Assembly (NCBI GenBank): GCA_903918195.1
Contig: CAIXDS010000258.1
Location: 124,001 to 188,000 of the forward strand
Length of the DNA stretch: 64,000 nucleotides
Origin: an uncultured Acetobacteraceae bacterium
Lineage (GTDB): Bacteria > Pseudomonadota > Alphaproteobacteria > Acetobacterales > Acetobacteraceae
Direction of reading: 5' to 3'
Shown here: positions 52,604 through 61,307 of the stretch, piece by piece
Position numbering within the stretch: position 1 is the first letter of the stretch
Layout: each line of letters opens with the position of its first letter
The notes under the pieces: model-generated
Told to the model about the DNA's origin: nothing
The model's input: the letters and a program-made list of their open reading frames with translations, nothing else
Databases searched by the model: none
Translations under genes and position numbers: made by a program

Positions 52604-54147
52604 GCCACGCCCGGCGTTTGCAGCATGTGCAGGTGATAAAGCAGGCCGCCATAGACGGCGCAGAGCAGCAGCAGCGCCAGGGCGAAGCTGGCCACCGAGA
52701 TCAGCTGGCGCCGCATCGGTACGGCGGCGCCCAGCAGGGAGATACCACCCGCCACGGGCAGCCCGAGTTCACGCAAATCGTCGATGGAGTGGTAGGACTG
52801 GTCGAACTGCAGCAGCAGAATGACCACGCCGGCCCCGGCGCCGAGGCCGGCCAGCAGCACGGCGGAGAACAGCAGGCTCCGTTTTGGCGCCACCGGGTTC
52901 TGCGGCACCAGCGGCGGATCGACGATCTGCATCTTGACCTTGTCGGCGTCGGTGTCGGCGGCTGCGGCGATGCGCATCGCCTCGCGCCGGCTCAGCAACT
53001 CGGTGTAGTTCCTGTGCACCACGTCGTAGTCGCGGTTGAGGTTGGCGAACTCGGCCTGCAGCCCGGGCACGCTGCGGGCGATCTCCTCCAGCCGGCCGCG
53101 TTCGCGGGTGGCGGCGGCCAGTTGGCGCTGCCGGGAAGCGAGCTGGATCTCGGTGTCGAACAGCTGCGTCTTGATCGTCTGGTAGGCCAAATTCGGCACG
53201 CTGTTGGCCCGGGCGCGCGGGGTCTGGGCCCCCGCGTCGGCCGCCGCCGCCGGCGGGTTGGCCCGCAGCATGGCGAGGTGGTTGCGGGCGTTCACCACCT
53301 CGGGGTGCTGCTCGGTGTAGCGCAACCGCAGCTCGGCCAACGCCGCCTCGGCCTTCTGGATCTCGGGGTTCGCCCTGCTGCCGCCGGCCGCCATCGAGAC
53401 CGCATCGGCATCGAGCATCGCCGGGGTTGTCGCCAGCTCGCGCTTGAGCACCTCGCGCTTGTTGGTGAGGTCATCGATCTCACCCTGCAGGTCGGTAATC
53501 TGGCTGCGGGCGGTCTCCAGCCGCGATGCCCCGCCATTGGCCTCCGATGGCAGCAGATCGACATATTTGGTGCGGAACTCGGCGAGCCGTGCCTCGGCCT
53601 CGCGCAGCTGCCGCTCGTACCAGGCGATCTGCTGCTGCAGGAACACCCGCGCGTTTTCCATGTCGGTGCGGTTGGTACCGACCTTGCTCTCGATGAAGAT
53701 CGACAGGACGGCCTGCACCACGTCGTAGGCCAGCCTGGGGGTGGCGTTGCGGTAGGTGATGGTGAACAGGTTCCTGGTCTGCGGAACGATCCGGATGTCG
53801 GTGCCGAGCCGCGCGACCAGCGTCTCCAGGCCGGCCGGACCGGTGATGCCCAGCTCCAGGTCGGTCTTGGAGATCAGCTTCTCCAGATTGGGCCGGCTCA
53901 GCAGGGTGCGCTGCAGCACGTCGAGTTCGCTGGCCGGCGTGTCGTCCAGCGCCAGGCCGTGCAGCAGCGGCGTCAGCACGGCATCCGAATCCACGTACAG
54001 CCGGGCGCTGGCCTCGAACTGGTCGGGAATGGTGGAGACGAACGCCCAGCCGGCCATGCAGACCAGCCAGCTGACCGCGATGGCAACCCAGCGCTTCCGC
54101 CAGACGCCCAGGCCGTAGCGGCGGAGCAGGGTGCGGAATTCGTCCAT
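52600..54147 (-). CDS. XrtA-system polysaccharide chain-length determinant (TIGR03007 type)
   Basis: 515 residues. TM1 lies at about 20-40 (WVAIAVSWLVCMAGWAFV). The periplasmic region includes DQFEASARLYVDSDAVLTPLL and a long coiled-coil part (AWYERQLREAEARLAEFRTKYVDLLP in outline, and TEIQLASRQRQLAAATRERGRLEEI in outline). A second helix follows PLVPQNPVAPKRSLLFSAVLLAGLGAG (outline). Unlike ordinary Wzz, a third hydrophobic segment at the very end (SFALALLLLCAVYGGLLYHL) is present, as in XrtA members. It sets chain length and bridges to the export lipoprotein encoded 12 bp upstream. Confidence 0.94.
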   Translation of the reverse strand: MDEFRTLLRRYGLGVWRKRWVAIAVSWLVCMAGWAFVSTIPDQFEASARLYVDSDAVLTPLLHGLALDDTPASELDVLQRTLLSRPNLEKLISKTDLELGITGPAGLETLVARLGTDIRIVPQTRNLFTITYRNATPRLAYDVVQAVLSIFIESKVGTNRTDMENARVFLQQQIAWYERQLREAEARLAEFRTKYVDLLPSEANGGASRLETARSQITDLQGEIDDLTNKREVLKRELATTPAMLDADAVSMAAGGSRANPEIQKAEAALAELRLRYTEQHPEVVNARNHLAMLRANPPAAAADAGAQTPRARANSVPNLAYQTIKTQLFDTEIQLASRQRQLAAATRERGRLEEIARSVPGLQAEFANLNRDYDVVHRNYTELLSRREAMRIAAAADTDADKVKMQIVDPPLVPQNPVAPKRSLLFSAVLLAGLGAGAGVVILLLQFDQSYHSIDDLRELGLPVAGGISLLGAAVPMRRQLISVASFALALLLLCAVYGGLLYHLHMLQTPGVA

Positions 54148-54159
54148 ACGGGCGCTTCC

Positions 54160-54822
54160 TCAGAACCAGCTCTGCGGAATGATGAGCGTGTCGCCAGGCT
54201 GCAGCTCGACGTTCTGATTGATGTCGCCGTCCTTCAGCAGGTCGCTCAGCCGCACGCGGATGCTCTCCTGCTTGTCGCCGTTTCGCCGCACGATCACGGC
54301 GCGGTTACCGGCGGCGTAACGGGTCAACCCCTTGGTCATGATCATGACGTCAAGCACGGTGATGTGGTCACGATAGGAAATCGCCTGCGGCTCCGCGGCC
54401 TCGCCGATGACGCGGATCTGCCGGTTCAGCGGACCGACGAAGCTGCTGACAATGACGGTGACATTCGGCTCTTTGATGAATTCCTTCAGGCGTTCGGTCA
54501 GGTCCTGGGACAATTGGCGCGGCGTTTTGCCGGCGGCCGCTATTTCGGGCACCAGCGGGGTAGAGATCCGGCCGTCCGGACGCACCGGCACGTCAATGCT
54601 GAGCTGCGGGGCATCGTAAACGAAGACACGCAGCTGATCGCCGGGACCGATCACGTAGGAACCGGCATCCCCCGCCAGCGCCGCCGGGTTGGCCGCACTC
54701 GCGGCTGACGCCGCGGGTACCGGATTTGCGGCTGGCGCCGCGGGGCCGGGCCGGCTGTCGTCGGAGCAGCCGGCGAGCAGGGCGAGCGCCGCAACGCAGG
54801 CCAGGCGATACGTGAGTGTCAT
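54160..54822 (-). CDS. XrtA-system polysaccharide export lipoprotein (Wza type)
   Basis: 220 residues from the ATG at 54822. Lipoprotein signal ACVAALALLAGCSDD with lipid-bearing Cys19, then an Ala/Pro-rich spacer, the poly_export domain YVIGPGDQLRVFVYDAPQLSIDVPVRPDGRI (outline), and a SLBB-like part RQIRVIGEAAEPQAISYRD. It ends LQPGDTLIIPQSWF, typical of the EpsE/TIGR03027 group. It forms the outer-membrane secretion channel of the XrtA polymer. It is the first gene of the leftward XrtA operon; the tRNA-like relic lies 40-120 bp upstream in its leader. Confidence 0.93.
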   Translation of the reverse strand: MTLTYRLACVAALALLAGCSDDSRPGPAAPAANPVPAASAASAANPAALAGDAGSYVIGPGDQLRVFVYDAPQLSIDVPVRPDGRISTPLVPEIAAAGKTPRQLSQDLTERLKEFIKEPNVTVIVSSFVGPLNRQIRVIGEAAEPQAISYRDHITVLDVMIMTKGLTRYAAGNRAVIVRRNGDKQESIRVRLSDLLKDGDINQNVELQPGDTLIIPQSWF

Positions 54823-55833
54823 GATTATTCCGGCATCAGCAAGGAGAAACCGCAGGTGGAATGATGTGGGCACCGAAGCAGTCGAACCTCTCCGACCTCT
54901 GCCATGTCATGGTAGTGCTGCCACTGAGCTACGCGCCTGCTGCATGCTGATTGCGAATGGCGGCCCGGATGTATTCCCGCTTCCTGGGCGGGGAAATGTG
55001 CCTTGTCCCCCGAACCGCACGGGTCGTATCTGGTATGGGATCGTTCCGGCGCAAAGACAGCCGGACCCGGGAGTGATTGCTCACCCGCCCCTCCGGTCAG
55101 CAGAAAAGTATCTTTTTTCAACACCTTGCTTGCCGGACACCGGGTTTGCGGACGAACAACAACGAATGGGTCCTTGTAGCGCAATTCAGCGATGCAGCAA
55201 GTCGCGGACCGGGTCGCGTTGCCAACAACGGGGCGAATATCGCGGCAACCGCCTGTCGCATTTTCTGGAAATTTTCTTTTTTTATCATTGATATGGTCGC
55301 GTCACAGGGATAGAAATTTCGGACAAAAAACGTGATGGAATGGCAAATATTGGTTATGTGCATAAATTGCAACAAACTGCCGGCGCGATTCCCGGTTGTC
55401 TGCCAGATCAGATCGTTGCTGAGCAGCGGCCCGTTGCGCCGGACCGCGTAATGATTGAAAGTTTTTTTGACATTCAATAAGATTGCTTGACCAAATCGTT
55501 AAAGCTGCCTTTATGCCTCGCTTACGAAGGCTCGATCGAAGCCAGGCGGGCGGACAAACCGGTCGAGTGGATGGGCCAGTCGGATGGATGGAGCGTATGT
55601 CAGGCGGATGATGCGCAGGCCGTTCTCCGTTGCCGTCCGGCCTGGCCATGCCCGTCCCCTGCCGACCCGCCGAGGGTGCATTGCGTAGCCCTGGAAGCAG
55701 GGATCTGCCCGGTGCAGCCCGTTCCGAGCGCGCCGCGCGATACGCCCAGGCCCGACGCCACGCCGCTGTCGCCCGCAAGCCGCTCCCACCCGCGTGGCCC
55801 GCTCCCGGCCCGCTCCGGCCCGGGCAGGACAGC
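54823..55833. other. Divergent intergenic region of the XrtA locus
   Basis: About 1 kb between the leftward export operon and the rightward sugar-transferase gene. It contains a degenerate tRNA-Val (54865-54938), then an AT-rich stretch (about 55100-55510) with TTTTTTTGACATTCAATAAG and TTGACC motifs on the plus strand, plausible -35 boxes for the rightward genes; no convincing -10 is paired with them. The segment 55511-55833 is GC-rich and in frame with the sugar transferase but reads as unconserved, so it is treated as untranslated. No other gene is recognised. Confidence 0.5.
54865..54938 (-). pseudogene. Degenerate tRNA-Val (GAC) relic
   Basis: Read on the minus strand the segment follows the tRNA order: GCGTAGCTCAGTGGC (acceptor end and D arm), CTACC-ATGACAT-GGCAG (anticodon arm with anticodon GAC, valine), AGAGG-TTCGACT-GCTTC (T arm with the invariant TTCGA) and GGTGCCCAC (acceptor 3' side). 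Defects: two bases are lost in the D arm, the anticodon stem has an A-C mismatch, the T stem pairs at only about three positions, the acceptor has mismatches at both ends, and the variable region is two bases too long. It is therefore probably not functional. It may be the scar of an integration event or a decayed duplicate. Confidence 0.7.
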
Positions 55834-57231
55834 ATGATGCGCAGGCGGCTCAGCCACCACGTCTCGCCCGAACTGTTCTGGTTATGGTGCACCGAACTGC
55901 TGGGCGGCTTCCTGCTGGCCTGCCTGCTGCTCTCGGCCGGCCTGCCGGAGGACACGGCAGGCAATCTGTTGCGCCTGCACGCCATCCCCCAGGCCGCCGT
56001 GCTGGCGCTGACCATCGGCCTCGTATCGTTCGCGGTCGGGCTCTACAGCGCCGACATGTATGGTGAGCCAGGCCGCGTGCTGGCCGGGACCGCGCTTGGC
56101 GGCTTTGTTGCCGTGCCGGTGGTCTGGCTCGCCGGGCGCACCGCCGGCATCGATTTCGATGCCCTGGCCGGCAAAGGGGCGCTGCCAGGCGAGCTGCCAG
56201 GGGAGTTGATCGGCCTGACGCTGGCCGGCTGGACGCTGTTCGTCCTCGCCGTCCGGCTGGCGTTCAGCCGTGCCGTCCGCGCCAACCTGTTCGCCCGCCG
56301 CGTGCTGGTGATCGGCGCCGGCCCGGACGACGCCGCCATCGCGCGCCTGGTCGCAGCCCTGCGCATGCCGCCCGGCAGCTTCCAGGTGACCTCGGTGTTG
56401 CCTGCCCGCGAGGCCGTCCGGCTGACCCCGGCGCTGCTCAGGGAACGAAAGGTCTGGGGCATCATTGTCACGGATGCGGCGCGAAATCGCCTCGGGCCAG
56501 GGCAGCTGGCGGACTGGCGGAGGGGCCGCATCTACGGCGAGGCCGAGTTCTGGGAAAGCCGGTTGCGCCGGATCGACATCGACCACCCCGCCGCTTCTGC
56601 CGGCACGCAGCGCCTGCCGGCGCACCGGCCCCCGGCGCACCAGACCCTGGATGCGGCGCTCGTCCGCAGCGGCGACATCCTGCTCAGCCTGGCGCTGCTG
56701 CTGTTCACCCTGCCGCTGATGGTGGCCGCGGCCCTGCTGATCAAGCTCGACAGCCCCGGCCCGGTGCTCTACCGGCAGCTTCGTGTCGGTCTGCGCGGTC
56801 GCCCGTTCACGCTGTTCAAGTTCCGCAGCATGTGCGTGGATGCCGAAGCGCGCGGCCCGGTCTGGGCCGCTTCCCGCGATCCCCGTGTCACCCGCGTCGG
56901 CGCCATCATCCGGCTCACCCGCATCGACGAACTGCCACAGCTCGTCAATGTGCTGCGCGGCGAGATGGGCTTCATCGGCCCGCGCCCGGAGCGTCCGCAT
57001 TTCGTCGACCGGCTTGCCGGCACGATGCCGTTGTACCGCGAGCGCGCCCAGGTGAAGCCGGGCCTGACCGGCTGGGCGCAGATCAACTACCCCTATGGGG
57101 CCTCGGTCGAGGACGCGCGCGCCAAGCTGTCCTACGACCTCTACTATGTGAAGCATCGCAGCCTGATGCTGGCCATGCTGATCCTGTTCTCGACCGTCTG
57201 GGTAGTGCTGTACCAGAAAGGTGCACGCTAG
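55834..57231 (+). CDS. XrtA-system sugar transferase (EpsB/TIGR03013-like polyprenyl glycosylphosphotransferase)
   Basis: 465 residues from the ATGATG at 55834, preceded by AGGA. Four N-terminal membrane helices, a Rossmann-like middle (RRVLVIGAGPDDAAIARLV), a fifth helix (ILLSLALLLFTLPLMVAAALL) and the catalytic domain: LIKLDSPGPVLYRQLRVG, FTLFKFRSM, ASRDPRVTRVGAIIRLTRIDELPQL (outline), MGFIGPRPERPHFV and KPGLTGWAQINYPYG. It links the first sugar phosphate to undecaprenyl phosphate and so starts the XrtA repeat unit. It is a second initiator distinct from the one at 6957-8381. It is divergent from the export operon. Confidence 0.93.
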   Translation: MMRRRLSHHVSPELFWLWCTELLGGFLLACLLLSAGLPEDTAGNLLRLHAIPQAAVLALTIGLVSFAVGLYSADMYGEPGRVLAGTALGGFVAVPVVWLAGRTAGIDFDALAGKGALPGELPGELIGLTLAGWTLFVLAVRLAFSRAVRANLFARRVLVIGAGPDDAAIARLVAALRMPPGSFQVTSVLPAREAVRLTPALLRERKVWGIIVTDAARNRLGPGQLADWRRGRIYGEAEFWESRLRRIDIDHPAASAGTQRLPAHRPPAHQTLDAALVRSGDILLSLALLLFTLPLMVAAALLIKLDSPGPVLYRQLRVGLRGRPFTLFKFRSMCVDAEARGPVWAASRDPRVTRVGAIIRLTRIDELPQLVNVLRGEMGFIGPRPERPHFVDRLAGTMPLYRERAQVKPGLTGWAQINYPYGASVEDARAKLSYDLYYVKHRSLMLAMLILFSTVWVVLYQKGAR

Positions 57232-57518
57232 AGTAACGTCGGCCAGTTACCGCCTGCGATGGCAATAAAGCAGGCGGCGCTTTACACAATAAAATCTCTG
57301 CCCCCTCACCTTCCTCTGCATACAACTCTTGCCCGCTTTCCGGACAAGCCCCCTCGCCGCGTGAACGGCGCGATCCGGGCGGCCCGCTGCAAACAGGCCG
57401 CCCGCCGCAAACAGACCACGGGGCGACGGAGGCAAAGCTTCCCGATGCAAAACGTCTCGGCAGGATGGACGCGACGCTGTATGCCGGCGGCGCCGGTTGT
57501 CCCGGGCATTGGTGGAGC

Positions 57519-60305
57519 ATGAAGAAGAAATATCTGCTGGTTGTCCTGGCGATCCTGCTGGTCGCTGCCACCGCCGCCGGCGGTGCCTGGTACTGGCATC
57601 GATCGCACGATCAGCTCGGTATCGCCCGTGCCGCCATGGTGCGCGGCGACCTGCGCACCGCGCAGATCGCGCTGCGGACCATGCTGCGCGACCGGCCGCA
57701 AAGTGCCGAGGCGCATTTCCGGCTCGGCGTGGTGCAGTTGCAACTCGGCGATGCGGTGGCCGCCGAGAAGGAGTTCAGGCTCGCCCTGGCCACCGGCTGG
57801 AACCGGCGCGCGGTGCTGCCCCTGCTGGCCCGCTCCGTCCTTGCCCAGGGCCGCTTCAAGGACGTGCTGAAGGATTTCTCCGTCGAGGGCCTCGCGCCGG
57901 AGGACGCCGCTCCCCTGCTGGTCACCCAGGCGCTGGCGCATCTGGGGCTGAAGGAGCTGCAGGAAGCCCAGGACGCTGCCGCCGAGGCCGAGCGGCTGGC
58001 GCCGCAATTCGTCGAGGCACCGCTCGCCGCGGCCCGCGTCGCGCTGGCCCGCAACGATCCCGCCGCGGCCGGGCAGAAGGTGGACCGCGCGCTGGAGATC
58101 AATCCACGGTCGATCGATGCGCTGCTGCTGAAGGGAGAACTGGAGCACGTCAGCGGCCGCGACGACGCGGCGGTGGCTGCCTTCACCGCAGCGCTCGCGG
58201 TCGCCCCGGATGCGGCCAATATCCGGCTCGAGCGTGCCAATACGCTGATCGGCATGAACCAGGACCAGAAGGCACTGGACGACGTCGACGCCGTGCTGAA
58301 AGCCGATGCCCGCAACCCGCTCGGCAACTACTTCCAGGCCGTGCTGCTGCTGCGGGCGCGTGACTGGCGGGGCGCGGATGCGGCGCTGCAGAAGATTTCG
58401 CCGATTATCTCGCGCTTTCCCCGCGGCGATTATTTCCTGGCGCTGGCGAAGGTCAACCTCGACCAGATCGAGCAGGCGACCGACGCAGCAAGCAAATATG
58501 TGGCGCGGGTGCCGCAGGACATCGCCGGCAGCAAGCTGCTCGCCCGCATCCATGCGCGCGCCCACCGGCCGCAGCAGATGATCGAGGTGCTGACGCGGGC
58601 GGCGGATGCCGGCCTGGCCGATGCCGAACTGCTCGAGCTGCTCGGCAGCGCCTACATCCAGACCGGGCAGAGCGCCCTTGCGGTGCAGACCCTCGACCGC
58701 GCCGCGGCGCTTGCCGTCGATGATTCCGAGGCGCTGGCGCAGATCGCCGCCATCCGCCTGGGCTTCGGCGATGCCGGCGGGGCGGAACGCAACCTGGCCC
58801 GCTCGCTCGAGCTGGCGCCCGGCAAGACCGATACCGGCGAGCGCCTGGTGGTGGCGTCGCTGGCGGCGGGCGACATGGACCGGGCCGCGGCGGCGCTGGA
58901 GACTCTGCGCCAGCAGCCCAACACCGACCCGGCGAAGATCGGCAACCTGCTGGGGCTGGTGCGGATGGGCCAGCTCGACCTGGACGGCGCGCGCACCGCC
59001 TTCGAGGGCGTCCTGGCCGCCGATCCCCATGCCACCGCGGTGCGACTGAATCTGGCCAAGGTCCTGTCCTTGCAGGGCCATGGCGCGGACGCCGAAAAAC
59101 TGCTGCTGGCCGTGCTCGACAAGGAGCCGGCGAACACCGCGGCGCTGTCGGCCCTCTCCGGCATCCTGCTGGCGCAGAAGCAGCCGGACCGCCTGGTGGC
59201 GCTCATGGAAGCCGCCCGCCGCGCCGCCCCGGGCAATGGCGGCCTGACTCTGGCCCTGGCCAACCTGCTGGCCAGCACCGGCGAGACGCGCAAAGCCTAT
59301 GCCCTGCTCGACGAGGTGCCGAAGGCGCAGGCCGCGCTGCCGGCCGTGCTGGCCCTCCGGGCCCGGCTGCAGGAATCGCTCGGCCTGGACCGCGAGGCGC
59401 AGGCCACCCTCCGCCAGGAGCTGGCGGCCAACCCGGCGGACCTCGCGACGCGCACCCAGCTGGCCGACCTGCTGATACGGACCAAGGACCCGGACGGGGC
59501 CCGGGCGGTGCTGCGCCAGGGACTGGAAGCGTTGCCCGGCAACCCGTCGCTGTTGCAGGCGCTGGTGGGGGTCGATGTCCGCACCGGCGGCCTGGAGGCT
59601 GCCCTGGCCACCGCCGCCGCGCTGACCCGGGACGTGGCGAACCTGCCGGCGGCGCGGCTGCTGACGGGCGGGCTGTACATGTCGGCGCAGCGTTATGCCG
59701 ATGCCGCTGCCGCCTATCAGGCGGAGCTGAAGCTAAGCCCCTCCGGCGCGCTGGCGGTGGCAGCCGCGGTCGCGCTGAACCGGGCCGGCCGGCCGGCCGA
59801 CGCGCAACGGCTGCTGCAGGACTGGATTCAGCACGAGCCCAAAGACGTCAACGCGATCCGGACGCTGTCGTCGTTCGACCTGGAGAGCAGGCGCACGGCG
59901 GAGGCGGAGAAGAACCTGCTGGCGGTGCTCGCCCTGCAGCCGAACGACCCGGTGGCGCTGAACAATCTGGCCTGGATTTACCAGACCCGCGACGACAAGC
60001 GGGCACGGGCGATGGCGCAGAAGGCTTACCTGCTCGCGCCCGGACCGCAATCCGCCGACACGCTGGGCTGGATTCTCACCCGGCAGGGCGACGCCAGGAT
60101 AGGGCTGCTGCTGCTGAGCCAGGCCGCGCGGACTCTCTCGAGCGACCCGGCCATCGCCTATCATCTGGCGGTCGCGTTGAACGGGACGGGCCAGCCGGCC
60201 AAGGCGGCCGAGGTGCTGACCCAACTGGTCAACGCCCCGGCCGAATTCGACGACAAGCCGGCCGCCCGCAAGCTGCTGGAGGAACTGGGCGAAGCGAAAC
60301 CATAG
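57519..60305 (+). CDS. prsT: PrsT-like XrtA/PEP-CTERM system TPR protein
   Basis: 928 residues from the ATG at 57519 (GGTGGAGC upstream). A single N-terminal membrane segment or uncleaved signal (YLLVVLAILLVAATAAGGAWYW) is followed by about 20 tetratricopeptide repeats spanning the rest, recognisable by recurring A..L..G....A......L...P units, for example AHFRLGVVQLQLGDAVAAEK and LNNLAWIYQTRDDKRARAMA. Length and position next to the EpsB-type transferase match the TIGR02917 PrsT family. It probably is a periplasmic scaffold for assembly or export, comparable to AlgK or PgaA TPR domains. The following 334 bp are empty, so it ends this transcript. Confidence 0.92.
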   Translation: MKKKYLLVVLAILLVAATAAGGAWYWHRSHDQLGIARAAMVRGDLRTAQIALRTMLRDRPQSAEAHFRLGVVQLQLGDAVAAEKEFRLALATGWNRRAVLPLLARSVLAQGRFKDVLKDFSVEGLAPEDAAPLLVTQALAHLGLKELQEAQDAAAEAERLAPQFVEAPLAAARVALARNDPAAAGQKVDRALEINPRSIDALLLKGELEHVSGRDDAAVAAFTAALAVAPDAANIRLERANTLIGMNQDQKALDDVDAVLKADARNPLGNYFQAVLLLRARDWRGADAALQKISPIISRFPRGDYFLALAKVNLDQIEQATDAASKYVARVPQDIAGSKLLARIHARAHRPQQMIEVLTRAADAGLADAELLELLGSAYIQTGQSALAVQTLDRAAALAVDDSEALAQIAAIRLGFGDAGGAERNLARSLELAPGKTDTGERLVVASLAAGDMDRAAAALETLRQQPNTDPAKIGNLLGLVRMGQLDLDGARTAFEGVLAADPHATAVRLNLAKVLSLQGHGADAEKLLLAVLDKEPANTAALSALSGILLAQKQPDRLVALMEAARRAAPGNGGLTLALANLLASTGETRKAYALLDEVPKAQAALPAVLALRARLQESLGLDREAQATLRQELAANPADLATRTQLADLLIRTKDPDGARAVLRQGLEALPGNPSLLQALVGVDVRTGGLEAALATAAALTRDVANLPAARLLTGGLYMSAQRYADAAAAYQAELKLSPSGALAVAAAVALNRAGRPADAQRLLQDWIQHEPKDVNAIRTLSSFDLESRRTAEAEKNLLAVLALQPNDPVALNNLAWIYQTRDDKRARAMAQKAYLLAPGPQSADTLGWILTRQGDARIGLLLLSQAARTLSSDPAIAYHLAVALNGTGQPAKAAEVLTQLVNAPAEFDDKPAARKLLEELGEAKP

Positions 60306-60639
60306 GGGGTGTGGGCAAAGCCCCGCCGATCTTGGGGATCTTCGCGGGCGGTGGAGGTGTTTGCGGATTTACGTAACACCGTAGCTACGCAATGCTCTGA
60401 GCACACGGAGCAGGCGGCGACGTGGGCCTATGGGGAACCCGCGTCGGGCCGTTCCTGAAATCGCTGGGCGGCGATCCACACAGAGCGGTTCATGTCGGCC
60501 CGATATCCTCGAAGGCATAGGCAATCCCAGGTCGGGTCGGAACCGGAAGCCTTTTGTATGCGACGAGACGCACGCAAACCCCATAGAATGGAGGTTCCAG
60601 GGAAGGCGTCTCCCGCATTCATAGTGGCAGGGCAACGGA
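60306..60639. other. Intergenic stretch after the prsT-like gene
   Basis: About 330 bp. It begins with a short GC-rich element (GGGC-AAA-GCCC, 60313-60323) resembling intergenic hairpins of this kind of genome. The remainder contains short frames in both directions without recognisable features. The last 10 bp before the next ATG (AGTGGCAGGGCAACGG) hold only a weak ribosome-binding site. Confidence 0.4.
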
Positions 60640-61158
60640 ATGATCAGTCGGTCCTTGTACCGTTTTGCGCTGGCGGGGCTCGTGACCCCAGGTTGGCTCT
60701 TGATCTTCAGTGCGGCGTCCGGTGCCGAACCGCTGTCGGACACCACACAGGTAGAGACCTTTGTCAAAAAACTTTATTCGCCTAGATCGACGACGAAGCT
60801 GAAGCAATATGCCGACCCCCCGCTGGCGGCGCTCATCGACGAGGACGCGCGGTTGACACCGAAAGGCGACGAAGGCGCACTCGATTTCGATCCGTTCTGC
60901 AATTGCCAAGACGATACCGGCTTGCAGGTCCAGGTAGTCGTCAGGTCCGTCACGCCGAAGGCGGCGACGGTAGACGCAAACCTGACATTCAGCGGCAATA
61001 CCGACCATCGAAGAGACAAGATTACCTATCATCTGGTTAATTTAGATGGGGCTTGGCGTATCCACGACATGTCGTCAAAAGATGTTAAGAGCCTAACGCA
61101 GCTGTTTGTAACCTCAAATGCCCAAATGGTGCGCGGGGGATGTCCCGATCGTTGTTGA
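60640..61158 (+). CDS. Small secreted DUF3828-like protein
   Basis: 172 residues. The N-terminal signal (LAGLVTPGWLLIFSAASGAE) predicts export. The mature part begins VETFVKKLYSPRS, has LDFDPFCNCQDD followed by LQVQVVVRSVTPKAATVDANLTF, and ends with ITYHLVNLDGAWRIHDMSS, matching the DUF3828 layout: a Y-containing N-terminal helix, a FDPF..AQD-like centre and a W-R-I-x-D beta-strand end. Three cysteines (two in CNC, one or two in the final GCPDRC) could form disulfides in the periplasm. Function unknown. GC content is somewhat lower than in the neighbours. It stands alone between the XrtA genes and the Hint gene. Confidence 0.8.
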   Translation: MISRSLYRFALAGLVTPGWLLIFSAASGAEPLSDTTQVETFVKKLYSPRSTTKLKQYADPPLAALIDEDARLTPKGDEGALDFDPFCNCQDDTGLQVQVVVRSVTPKAATVDANLTFSGNTDHRRDKITYHLVNLDGAWRIHDMSSKDVKSLTQLFVTSNAQMVRGGCPDRC

Positions 61159-61307
61159 AATTCGCCTGATGGCCATTGCCAATAGTACTCTATGCGGCAT
61201 GGCCCGACTGATTTTGACCAACTCCAGACACGTGATAAACCGATTTCGGGAAAGTCGCTGGGCCACCGTCACGTAACCCAGGTTTCCGCCATTGCGGGAA
61301 GCCGGTT

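Noticed and set aside
52414-54708. Open frame of about 764 codons on the plus strand opposite the XrtA chain-length gene
   Set aside because: The opposite strand has clear family motifs and overlapping operon starts; this frame has none and spans several real gene boundaries.
54865-54938. A functional tRNA-Val gene
   Set aside because: Mismatches occur in the acceptor, D, anticodon and T stems and the spacing is off by two bases in two places, so it is listed as a relic.
60369-60767. Possible small gene or insertion-sequence remnant on the minus strand after the prsT-like gene
   Set aside because: No transposase motif, terminal inverted repeat or target duplication could be found; it partly overlaps the DUF3828-like gene.
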